Below, piece after piece: positions 31,643 to 38,915 of a DNA stretch of 40,997 bases. The translations under genes and the position numbers were made by a program. The stretch spans positions 1 through 40,997 of the IMG/VR virus record IMGVR_UViG_3300044715_000358. One strand, written 5' to 3'. The stretch comes from a virus. The notes beneath the pieces were generated by a model. It made no database searches. It was not told the origin of the DNA and saw only the letters and a program-made list of their open reading frames with translations. Each line of letters opens with the position of its first letter. Position 1 is the first letter of the stretch.

Positions 31643-31751
31643 AGAAGCAAAAGAACTAGAAAAAATAACAGCTGAACGCGATGAACTAAAACGCATCGTA
31701 GATGAGCTACGCGCCGAGGTTAGTCGGCTCTCACAGATTGCAAAATACTAA
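31632..31751 (+). CDS. 39-residue coiled-coil protein
   Basis: ATG 31632 to TAA 31749-31751, overlapping the membrane gene by 11 bases and the next start as TAATG. The whole protein is one heptad-patterned helix (E-E-A-K-E-L-E-K-I-T-A-E-R-D-E-L-K-R-I-V). Tight coupling on both sides supports it as real. Possibly an oligomerisation partner of its neighbours. Confidence 0.65.
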   Translation: MSPEEAKELEKITAERDELKRIVDELRAEVSRLSQIAKY

Positions 31752-32890
31752 TGACTAGACAAAGAATGTTTCTTGACATGAGCTGCATTGATGCAGCCCG
31801 CCAAAGAATTAGGCACGTCTACGACACTTTTGATACCGTATGTGTTCAGTTCTCTGGAGGAAAAGATTCCTCTGCGGTTATGTATCTTGCTAAAGAAGTA
31901 CACGAAGAACGCGGTCTTGGACCAGTAAAAGTTATTTTTCGAGACGAGGAAATGGTAAGCCCTACAACTATTGAGTATGTAGAAAAAGTGCGGAACTACG
32001 ACTGGGTTGACATGGAGTGGTACTGCCTCCCTTACCCTGCAGAAATTTGGGTTCTCGGACAGAGGGTTACTACAGTTCTGTGGAGCAACATGCGTAAGAA
32101 CCAGGGAAGACTCGTAAGAGACATCCCGCCTTGGGCTATTACGGGTGAAGACTTTGGTCTAACCCACGATGTATCTCTTCCAGAACAGACCGACTACTAC
32201 ACCATGCAGGGCAAGAAGGGGAATGTTGCCTTCATCACCGGCGTTAGAGCAAGCGAGTCAATGGTTCGCTATAGGTCCTGCGTTCAGAAGTTGCATGAGA
32301 ACTACATCGTTACTCCGTACAAACTCAAGACCGGAATACCAATGAAGTTTGCCAAGGTTATTTATGACTGGAACACAAACGACGTATTTAAGTTTTTGAT
32401 TGAAGAACACGGTTCTGAGTACTGTGAGTATTACGACCTTGCTGCCCAGACGGAAAGTAACACAAGAATCGGTATCCCACTCCACAGCATTGCTATTCGC
32501 AGGATTGGTGATGTGGTTGCTACGGAACCAGAGTTTTACGACAGGCTTGTGGAGTGTTTTCCCCACATCGATGCTCAACGCAGGTGGTGGCCAGAATTTG
32601 ACATTGAAAAACTTATTAACGAATACTCGGGATTGGGTTTAGAAGGTGCTTCAATGTTTATTGAAGACTACCTAGTTGGCGAACGCAGACAAATGGAAGC
32701 AAAAGCATACGTCTCTAAGTTTCGCAAGAAGCATCTAGAAGACCAACGTGCTTACCCAATCAGTCTGCTAATTAGAACTCTTGTTCTCAACGAAATAGAT
32801 GGTGGTTCACCTTCTCCTGTTGGGCCAAGAACTAGAGCATACACAGTAAGAAATAATGACGAAGAAATGGAAACAACATATGAAGTATGA
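31751..32890 (+). CDS. PAPS-reductase-like PP-loop ATPase (IbrA/DndC-like)
   Basis: 379 residues. The PP-loop S-G-G-K-D-S-S-A-V (about 35-43) binds ATP; F-R-D-E-E follows, and later V-R-A-S-E-S-M-V-R-Y-R is the R-rich segment typical of the PAPS reductase family. The C-terminal half is a long accessory region. In phages such enzymes are linked to ParB-like genes (IbrA-IbrB arrangement), not to sulfate assimilation. Their reaction is uncertain; sulfur or nucleotide chemistry on DNA has been proposed for relatives such as DndC. No CxxC iron-sulfur motif is visible. Confidence 0.88.
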   Translation: MTRQRMFLDMSCIDAARQRIRHVYDTFDTVCVQFSGGKDSSAVMYLAKEVHEERGLGPVKVIFRDEEMVSPTTIEYVEKVRNYDWVDMEWYCLPYPAEIWVLGQRVTTVLWSNMRKNQGRLVRDIPPWAITGEDFGLTHDVSLPEQTDYYTMQGKKGNVAFITGVRASESMVRYRSCVQKLHENYIVTPYKLKTGIPMKFAKVIYDWNTNDVFKFLIEEHGSEYCEYYDLAAQTESNTRIGIPLHSIAIRRIGDVVATEPEFYDRLVECFPHIDAQRRWWPEFDIEKLINEYSGLGLEGASMFIEDYLVGERRQMEAKAYVSKFRKKHLEDQRAYPISLLIRTLVLNEIDGGSPSPVGPRTRAYTVRNNDEEMETTYEV

Positions 32891-33434
32891 GATAGAGGAA
32901 GTTGACCCATCAACACTTATCGTCCCACCATGGAGAGCAACCTACATACTGAGACCAGACCTTTTAGTGCTTTCTGCGTCTTTGCTCGATTTTGGTTTTA
33001 TTCAACCAATCCATGTATCTGCTAGAACCGGAGAAATCATTGATGGCTCTGAGCGCTATTTGTTGGCTACAAATGTCAAGCAGATAATGGAAATAATTGG
33101 TAAAACAATCCCGGTCATAAAGCATGATGTTGGGACCATGGAGGCAATGGAGATGCATCTTCGACTAAATAGAGGAAGAGGCTCGGTAGTGGCCAAACCT
33201 ATGTCATCGATAATTAAAAAACTTGTCAGGTCTCGAGCCGCTACTGAAAAAAGCCTAGAAAGAACGTTATGCATGAAGGGAAATGAATATTCTTTAATGA
33301 TTGACGGCACAATATTGAAGTCAAGGAATATCAAGGAATATACATATTCAAGAGCATGGGTGCCAGTAGAGGCTCCTCCAGGGACGCTTGATAAGGGTCC
33401 AGTGATTGAATCACCACCGAATAGCGACAGGTAG
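32880..33434 (+). CDS. Second ParB-like protein
   Basis: 184 residues from ATG 32880; an in-frame ATG at 32856 would add eight residues, but GGAAAC lies at a suitable distance before 32880. The ParB core is present: F-G-F-I-Q-P-I-H-V, I-I-D-G-S-E-R-Y-L-L-A-T, then I-P-V-I. The C-terminal half is basic and variable. It overlaps the PAPS-reductase-like gene, completing a ParB/PAPSR/ParB cassette. Could be a DNA-binding or CTP-sensing partner. Confidence 0.75.
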   Translation: MKYEIEEVDPSTLIVPPWRATYILRPDLLVLSASLLDFGFIQPIHVSARTGEIIDGSERYLLATNVKQIMEIIGKTIPVIKHDVGTMEAMEMHLRLNRGRGSVVAKPMSSIIKKLVRSRAATEKSLERTLCMKGNEYSLMIDGTILKSRNIKEYTYSRAWVPVEAPPGTLDKGPVIESPPNSDR

Positions 33435-33515
33435 TTTTTGGCGCGGGTATTTAATTCCGAATTAGCGCCATATGGTAAACTTCTTTAAAATGTTTCTCAA
33501 AGAAGTTGGTTGATT
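33435..33515 (+). other. Short intergenic hairpin region
   Basis: TGGCGC (33439-33444) pairs with GCGCCA (33465-33470), enclosing an inner AATT/AATT stem. No T run follows, so it is not a clear terminator. It separates the ParB/PAPSR cassette from the structural genes. Confidence 0.35.
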
Positions 33516-34160
33516 ATGCCCAGAGTAAGATACGGCCCGGACATTACGGACGACGCAGACTCCCTACTCCTCGACGCAAGCCGAATCAAGAACCAGCTCA
33601 ACAAGGCTAAGGGTGAAAAGGCCAGAGCAGCTCTCATCAAAGAAAGAGACTTGCTAAATCAAGCAATCAAAGACATTTTTGGTTCTCGTGCCAATGCTAG
33701 AAAATTGCAAAAAGAATCTACAAGACTGCAAGGGTATCTATCTCCTTCAGAAATTAGAGCCCTTGGCGTAAAGTCAAACAAAAAGATTAAAGGCAAAGGA
33801 GTGCTTGGTCTTGCAAATTCTCCGCGTGGCAGCCAGCAGATTGGTCGCAAAAAGGGCTACAAGGCTCGCGCTAACCCAATTAACGAAGCTCTGTACAAGT
33901 CGGCAACAGAGAGGGCAAAATCCTCAGCCATTCTCAAGCAGGTAAAGAGGCAGAAAACCGCTGCTGAAGCAAACAGAAAAGCATCTAAATCTAAAGCTAA
34001 AAAAGTGCAGGCAAAGCAAAAGTCGGCAGCAAAGAAGGCTACGCCAACTAAGAAGGCTGCTCCAGCGAAGAAGGCTGCTCCCGCCAAGAAGGCTGCTGCA
34101 AAGAAAGCTCCCGCCAAGAAGGCTCCAGCAAAGAAAGCCACACCAAAGAAGAGGCGCTAA
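33516..34160 (+). CDS. Protein with histone H1-like Lys/Ala/Pro tail
   Basis: 214 residues from ATG 33516 (a TTG six bases earlier is possible). The first 150 residues are charged helices with a basic patch (N-S-P-R-G-S-Q-Q-I-G-R-K-K-G-Y-K). The last 45 consist of P-A-K-K-A and A-A-K-K-A-P repeats ending P-K-K-R-R, like the tails of histone H1 and bacterial Hc1-type proteins, and should bind DNA without sequence specificity. It begins the structural block, just before the connector gene, so it could be a virion DNA-condensing or head protein. No named phage family recognised. Confidence 0.8.
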   Translation: MPRVRYGPDITDDADSLLLDASRIKNQLNKAKGEKARAALIKERDLLNQAIKDIFGSRANARKLQKESTRLQGYLSPSEIRALGVKSNKKIKGKGVLGLANSPRGSQQIGRKKGYKARANPINEALYKSATERAKSSAILKQVKRQKTAAEANRKASKSKAKKVQAKQKSAAKKATPTKKAAPAKKAAPAKKAAAKKAPAKKAPAKKATPKKRR

Positions 34161-34201
34161 ATCGGTCTTTATGACTGATTAACGCCTAGTGGAGGTATCA
34201 A

Positions 34202-34849
34202 GTGCTAGTAACTCAAGCAGACCTTATTAACTACATGGACATAAAGCTGTCCTTGCGTCAGCAGGATGCAGCCGAGATGATTCTTGCAGGTCTCCAATCA
34301 GAGATGGAAGCTCATCTTGGTCGACCTATTGAGGTGGTGGAATTCGAGGAAGATTACACTGTAGAAGGTACATACCACGGCGTTCCTATGGGTACCTTCT
34401 TGTCGGCCCCACCGCATAGCTACACGGACTCGTTTGTCCAGTCAAATATGGTAGATAGCACAACATGGGCAACCCCTCCAAGCACTATCTATTTCCGCAA
34501 TTCGCCTGTTGTAAACGTGTCCGAAGTAGTAGTAAAACCGCTAAACGGAGAACCAAGAACCCTCATTGTTGAGCATGACTATGTTGTGCGCAGGTTTGGT
34601 ATTGACTACTTTTACGCCCTTGATGGTGACGTAATTACAGTTACTTACACTGCAGGCCTGGATGGTACAAATATACCAATGTTTAAGCTTCTTATCCTAA
34701 GAGCGGCTTCCAGGGAGATGCAGAACATGCATGACGATGTTGTTGGCCTCAAGGACATAACAACGCGAAATGTCGGACCTCTGGTGACTGGATTTTTGGA
34801 TACTGAACTTATGTCTCTGAGGAAGTACAGCCGAAGAAGAATTGCATAA
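34202..34849 (+). CDS. Head-tail connector (gp6-like adaptor)
   Basis: 215 residues from GTG 34202 with GGAGG eight bases upstream. The N-terminal helix pair (Q-A-D-L-I-N-Y-M-D ... Q-D-A-A-E-M-I-L-A-G-L-Q-S-E-M-E-A-H-L-G-R-P-I) and the later Y-T-A-G-L-D-G plus a helix with L-R-A-A-S-R-E fit HK97 gp6-type adaptor proteins that attach below the portal. Gene order (connector, tail completion, tail terminator, sheath) supports it. Confidence 0.75.
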   Translation: MLVTQADLINYMDIKLSLRQQDAAEMILAGLQSEMEAHLGRPIEVVEFEEDYTVEGTYHGVPMGTFLSAPPHSYTDSFVQSNMVDSTTWATPPSTIYFRNSPVVNVSEVVVKPLNGEPRTLIVEHDYVVRRFGIDYFYALDGDVITVTYTAGLDGTNIPMFKLLILRAASREMQNMHDDVVGLKDITTRNVGPLVTGFLDTELMSLRKYSRRRIA

Positions 34850-34851
34850 CA

Positions 34852-35328
34852 ATGTCGGCACCAGTAAGAGTAGACATTGAGGTCAGGATTGAAAAAGTCC
34901 AGAACTTGGTTGCAGACATCCAAGACAGGATTACCGATGCTAAGCCTGTTTTTAGGTGGGCACACCAGGTCCTAAAGAAGACATTTGCAGAAAACTTCAC
35001 ATCACAGGGGCTTCCTGTTGGTGGATGGTCCCCGCTTGACGCTGAATACGCCTCATGGAAGGCCAGGGAGCTCCCAGGGAGACCAACGCTTGTCCGTAGC
35101 GGAGAGTTGTTTAAAAGCCTCTCCGAGCTATCTGACCCCTCTGTGAACCAAATAAACAAACTAAGTGCTACGTTTGGAACTGGAGTGAAATATGCTCCGT
35201 TCCATCAGACCGGAACACCAAACATGCCAAAACGCCAAATTCTTTTTATCCCGCAATCCTTTGTCAGTGAATTTGCAGAAAAACTAGCAAACTACATTGT
35301 TGAAGGTAATGAAGGGTTGACAGCATAA
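34852..35328 (+). CDS. Tail completion / virion morphogenesis protein (gpG/gp10-like)
   Basis: 158 residues. The segment G-G-W-S-P-L-D-A-E-Y-A-S-W-K, followed by L-V-R-S-G-E-L-F-K-S-L and later Y-A-P-F-H-Q-T-G-T, is the typical signature of phage virion morphogenesis proteins (Mu gpG, HK97 gp10-like). These act at the head-tail joint. It starts two bases after the connector gene, and its stop overlaps the next start (TAATG). Confidence 0.8.
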   Translation: MSAPVRVDIEVRIEKVQNLVADIQDRITDAKPVFRWAHQVLKKTFAENFTSQGLPVGGWSPLDAEYASWKARELPGRPTLVRSGELFKSLSELSDPSVNQINKLSATFGTGVKYAPFHQTGTPNMPKRQILFIPQSFVSEFAEKLANYIVEGNEGLTA

Positions 35329-35948
35329 TGCCTACAGTTCCTGGATATCCATTAATGCATGGCGCTCAGTTTGCCAAGCAGTATGTAAATAATTACCTTT
35401 CAGAAGATGTTCCTGTAAGAATTATTGATTACCGCAACGGTTGGAATGTTGACGACATTACCCTTCCGACCCCTGAGGGGTTCACAACATACGAGCCGTT
35501 TGCTATCGATACATGGCCGCTTGTTATCACTGTGGTTATCTCTTCTACGGCTTTTAACCGTATTGGATTTGATGGCCCAGACCCTCTTTATAGGGTTTCA
35601 TACTCAATGCGCACCTATGTTTGGGTAAAAACAGAAGGCTCAGAAGAGTGCACAATAATGCGAGACAGGTTAACAACCGTTCTTAGGTCGGCCCTTCTTG
35701 ATTACCCATGCCTCAAGGCTTATGACGAAAGAACATCTTTTAGGGCAATGATTGACGAAGGTTCAATTCGTGAAGAGTTTTCCGATTTAACACTGCTTAA
35801 GGGCGACAGAATCATGGCTGGGGCATATATTTCCTACAATATGGAGATAGATGAGGTAGTTTCTCGCAAGCCAATCGGCGTTGTGTCAAGCATTGATTTA
35901 GAAATAGAAGCCAGTGGAGATTCATCCGCGCCACTTCCTATTTTGTAA
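35328..35948 (+). CDS. Probable tail terminator / minor tail protein
   Basis: 206 residues. Alpha/beta pattern with W-P-L-V-I-T-V-V-I, Y-R-V-S-Y-S-M-R-T-Y-V-W-V and I-M-R-D-R-L-T-T-V-L-R-S-A-L-L fits the tail terminator fold; the position between tail completion protein and sheath is the classical place. Not certain at family level. Confidence 0.6.
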   Translation: MPTVPGYPLMHGAQFAKQYVNNYLSEDVPVRIIDYRNGWNVDDITLPTPEGFTTYEPFAIDTWPLVITVVISSTAFNRIGFDGPDPLYRVSYSMRTYVWVKTEGSEECTIMRDRLTTVLRSALLDYPCLKAYDERTSFRAMIDEGSIREEFSDLTLLKGDRIMAGAYISYNMEIDEVVSRKPIGVVSSIDLEIEASGDSSAPLPIL

Positions 35949-36000
35949 CTTGTTATGTCGTATTCTATTTATACAGCATTCTTTTTAACAGTTGCAATAA

Positions 36001-36029
36001 TCAACACGAAATCATCTGTACAATATAAA
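36001..36029 (+). promoter_or_regulatory. Candidate promoter for the sheath and tube genes
   Basis: TCAACA (36001-36006), 17-base spacer and TATAAA (36024-36029), placed 44 bases before the sheath start in a 125-base gap. Four of six bases match at -35, five of six at -10. Confidence 0.45.
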
Positions 36030-36073
36030 CCGTTGGCGGCATTGTCACTCAACACGAACCACAGGAAGGTCTT

Positions 36074-37594
36074 ATGCCAGGCGTAGTAATCTCCACAGCA
36101 GTCAGAACAGGCCCATCTTCCGCGACAGTGCGCGAATCTTCGCAGCTTTTTGTTGTCGGATTAGCAGAACGAGGAGCTGTTGGCGAAGCAGTTTTAGTTC
36201 AGAGCCTTGCAGAATTTGAACACATGTTCGGCGGATACGTTTCGTATTCGTACCTCCACCCAACAGTAGAAACCTTCTTTGAAGAAGGCGGCACTCAGGC
36301 TTATATCTCCAGAGTTGTCGGCGCTGACGCAGAATCAGGAACGCTCGTTCTTGAAGATGCTGACGCGGACCCAGTATTGACAATTGACGCAAACGGTGCA
36401 GGCGCATGGAGCTCAGATGTTGAAGTTACTGTTACTCAGCCAACAGGAACAACCTTCGCAGTTATCATCTCTTACCAAGGTGACCCTGTATACAGCACAG
36501 GCAACGTAACCTCTGTGGCACAAGCTGCTGGTCGCATCAACTTGAGCTCAGTTGCTTCTCGCTACGTAACGGCAACAGCCGTTGTTGGCGCAACAACAAA
36601 GCCAGCAGTTCTTGCAGCAACAGACCTCTCAGCAGGAGACGACGACCTTGCACAGGTTGACGACGACTCACTGATTGCCGCCCTTGAAGTCTTCAACGAC
36701 TCGCTTGGTACCGGTGCAGTTTCAATCCCAGACGCAGAAACGGCAACTCGCCTTTCCGTTGGTGGACCAGTTACTGACTACGATGGCACACTAAAGGCCA
36801 CTCAGGACGTTTCTACTGCTCTTATTGCTCACGCAAATGCAAATAATAGAATTGCTATCTTGCACGGAGGCGCTGCCGATACTGTTGCTAACGCAATCTC
36901 GAAGGCAGGAGAACTTAAGGTTCTCACAGAAACCGAGCATGCGGCTATGTACTTCCCATGGGTTAACGTTCCAACAACGATTGCTGGCGTATCAAGGCTT
37001 ATCCCGCCAGACGGTTATGTTGCTGCCAAGCGTGCACAGGCTCACAACCAAGGTGGAGCACATGTTCCAGCCGCTGGTCTCATCTCTACAGCGAGATTCG
37101 TTACAGGTACTGCTCTTGACATCAACAAGACATCTGGTGACCAATTGGATGACGAGCAAGTCAACTCAATTAGAATCATTCAAAACTCTGTAAGAATCTA
37201 CGGTGCTCGTTCATTGTCAATTGACACTGAGAACTTCCGCTACATCACGACCCAAGAAATCATCAACCACATCGTTGTTGCTTCTCAGCGGTCTCTCGAA
37301 GACCTTGTCTTCGGTGTAATCGACGGACGTGACACCATCTTCTCTGCAATTACATCACGATTGATTGCAATTCTTGCTCCATTGCGCGAAGAAGGCGCTT
37401 TGTTCCAAGCATTTGATGTCAACGGAAAGAAAGTCGACAGTGGCTACACAGTTCGTTGCGACTCCTATCTGAACCCAGTCAGCCAACTAGCAGGCGGTAC
37501 TGTCAAGGCTAAAGTTGGTGTTCGCACCAGCAGTGTCGGCGACAAAATTGAAGTCGACATTATCAAGTCGAATCTAACCGCTAGCGTCGTCTAA
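36074..37594 (+). CDS. Tail sheath protein
   Basis: 506 residues with AGGAAG upstream. The N-terminus (P-G-V-V-I-S-T, then F-V-V-G-L-A-E-R-G and V-Q-S-L-A-E-F-E-H-M-F-G-G-Y) and the later F-F-E-E-G-G-T-Q-A-Y-I-S-R-V-V-G match contractile tail sheaths, as do the C-terminal R-I-I-Q-N-S-V-R-I-Y-G-A-R-S-L and Y-I-T-T-Q-E-I-I-N-H-I motifs. The sheath contracts around the tube during infection. This gene is the main evidence for myovirus morphology. Confidence 0.95.
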   Translation: MPGVVISTAVRTGPSSATVRESSQLFVVGLAERGAVGEAVLVQSLAEFEHMFGGYVSYSYLHPTVETFFEEGGTQAYISRVVGADAESGTLVLEDADADPVLTIDANGAGAWSSDVEVTVTQPTGTTFAVIISYQGDPVYSTGNVTSVAQAAGRINLSSVASRYVTATAVVGATTKPAVLAATDLSAGDDDLAQVDDDSLIAALEVFNDSLGTGAVSIPDAETATRLSVGGPVTDYDGTLKATQDVSTALIAHANANNRIAILHGGAADTVANAISKAGELKVLTETEHAAMYFPWVNVPTTIAGVSRLIPPDGYVAAKRAQAHNQGGAHVPAAGLISTARFVTGTALDINKTSGDQLDDEQVNSIRIIQNSVRIYGARSLSIDTENFRYITTQEIINHIVVASQRSLEDLVFGVIDGRDTIFSAITSRLIAILAPLREEGALFQAFDVNGKKVDSGYTVRCDSYLNPVSQLAGGTVKAKVGVRTSSVGDKIEVDIIKSNLTASVV

Positions 37595-37608
37595 AGAAGG
37601 ATATAAAC

Positions 37609-38088
37609 ATGTCAAAAGTATCTCAGCGCCAAGTACTCGCCTCGGTCGTGCCGGTTGATGCTGGCAAACACCCGAAGTGGACAGGTTTTTACTTTGCCCA
37701 GGTTTCTGGTGGAGAAATTACTGCATCTGTAGAAAAGATTTACGAAGGCGGCAAGCTCCGTCCTACCGTTCTCTGTGCACCATCTGAAGTTGGCGACATT
37801 ACGCTGACCGCTCATTATGATGACGACAGAAATGCAGCAGACGGCCCTACCGGAATTGCAGAAAAGATTGCAACACTCCGCCCATTGGTTGGCCGTGCTT
37901 CGTACGACATCACAATCGAGACCTTTGACTGCGACCTCAAGGTTCCAGGCACGGACCGTGTGTACTCAAAGGCCCTTTTGGTTGGCATCACAGAGCCAGA
38001 CGGTGACTCATCTTCTGGTGCTCCTGCGACTTTCTCGCTAACATTTGCCATCTCGGACGTTGAGTCCGGTGCTGGCGCAGCTGGCTGA
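37609..38088 (+). CDS. Tail tube protein
   Basis: 159 residues, 14 bases after the sheath gene, with GAAGGA upstream. Beta-rich (W-T-G-F-Y-F-A-Q-V-S-G-G-E-I-T-A, V-G-D-I-T-L-T-A-H-Y-D) with an acidic tail, as expected for the tube proteins that stack inside the sheath. Identification rests on fold pattern and on the position between sheath and chaperone. Confidence 0.85.
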   Translation: MSKVSQRQVLASVVPVDAGKHPKWTGFYFAQVSGGEITASVEKIYEGGKLRPTVLCAPSEVGDITLTAHYDDDRNAADGPTGIAEKIATLRPLVGRASYDITIETFDCDLKVPGTDRVYSKALLVGITEPDGDSSSGAPATFSLTFAISDVESGAGAAG

Positions 38089-38109
38089 TAAATCTTCTCT
38101 TCTGAGTTC

Positions 38110-38129
38110 CATCACGGGCATGCGTGATG
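38110..38129 (+). other. Perfect hairpin between tube and chaperone genes
   Basis: CATCACG / CGTGATG, seven base pairs with a six-base loop. A T-rich tract follows only ten bases later. It may lower expression of the chaperone and tape measure relative to sheath and tube by partial termination or by RNA processing. Confidence 0.5.
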
Positions 38130-38145
38130 TGCTAGGTTTTCTCTT

Positions 38146-38849
38146 ATGACAGAAAACTCTGAACTTTATACAACATCCACAGAAGATTCTTCCCCTAAAG
38201 CAAAGCAAGTCAAGGCTGCTGTTGCTGCAGAAGAGACACCGCTTCAAAAGCTTACGGGCATTGTCAAGCGCAAGGTTGAACGCTCGGTTGTTCTAATACC
38301 TGTTCCTGAACGCCCTGGTGTAAAAATCAAGATTAGCCCGAACATTACCCAGAACCAAATGAAAAACTGGCGTAAGCAAGCTGGTGAAGATACCCGCAAC
38401 GGTATGGATGGAACACGTTTTGCTTGTTCAGTTATTGGCCACACCACTATCGGCATCTTGTTTGATGACGAAGAAGTATTCGATGATGCTGGCAATGAGC
38501 TGACATTTGCTTCTCCAGTCATTCTTGAGATGACAAACACAACTCGCCCACTTCCTGACTGTGTCAAAGAGTTCTTTGGAGTTGACCCTCACATTGAGGC
38601 TGCTGCCCTCTCAATTCTTGACGCTGCTGGATACTCTGATTCGGTGGACGTTGAAGACCCTACGAAGGGGTCTTCGACGAACTAGTTGAAGACCCTTTAG
38701 TCATCTCGGCAGCAAGATTAGGCGAACTGTTCGGGACAGACCCAGTAAGACTTTTAGATTCAACAGAAACTGAATGGCTAATAAGGCTTGCTTGTGCTAA
38801 AGTAATAAGTAACGACCGCGAAGAGCAGGAACGCAAATCTAGGCAATAA
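38146..38849 (+). CDS. Tail assembly chaperone with -1 programmed frameshift (G/GT type)
   Basis: The zero-frame product (38146-38685, 179 residues) ends V-E-D-P-T-K-G-S-S-T-N. A -1 shift at GGGG (38667-38670) enters a second frame that runs to TAA 38847-38849, adding E-L-V-E-D-P-L-V-I-S-A-A-R-L-G and then an acidic/basic helical tail; the fusion is about 234 residues. There is no start codon with a ribosome site for the second part. A pair of chaperone forms made by frameshift between tube and tape measure is known in many tailed phages, and both help wrap the tape measure. The slippery site is a simple G run, not the textbook heptamer, so efficiency is unknown. Confidence 0.8.
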
Positions 38850-38867
38850 GCCAGATTTGTTCCTACA

Positions 38868-38908
38868 CTCACGCGATTTTCCCAAAAATCGTAAATGAGC
38901 GTGTGAGG
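38868..38908 (+). promoter_or_regulatory. Hairpin that can hide the tape measure ribosome site
   Basis: CTCAC (38868-38872) can pair with GTGAG (38903-38907), which includes the GAGG ribosome site of the tape measure gene; an inner GATTTT / AAAATC stem strengthens the fold. This would couple tape measure synthesis to translation of the upstream frameshifted chaperone, whose stop lies 19 bases before the stem. Confidence 0.4.
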
Positions 38909-38915
38909 TCTAAAC

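Noticed and set aside
30615-33434. A plasmid-type partition system
   Set aside because: ParB-like domains are present but no ParA ATPase or centromere-like repeats are found; association with a PAPS-reductase-like enzyme points elsewhere.
35955-36086. A 43-residue frame before the sheath gene
   Set aside because: No ribosome site, overlaps the sheath start in another frame, and lies over the candidate promoter.
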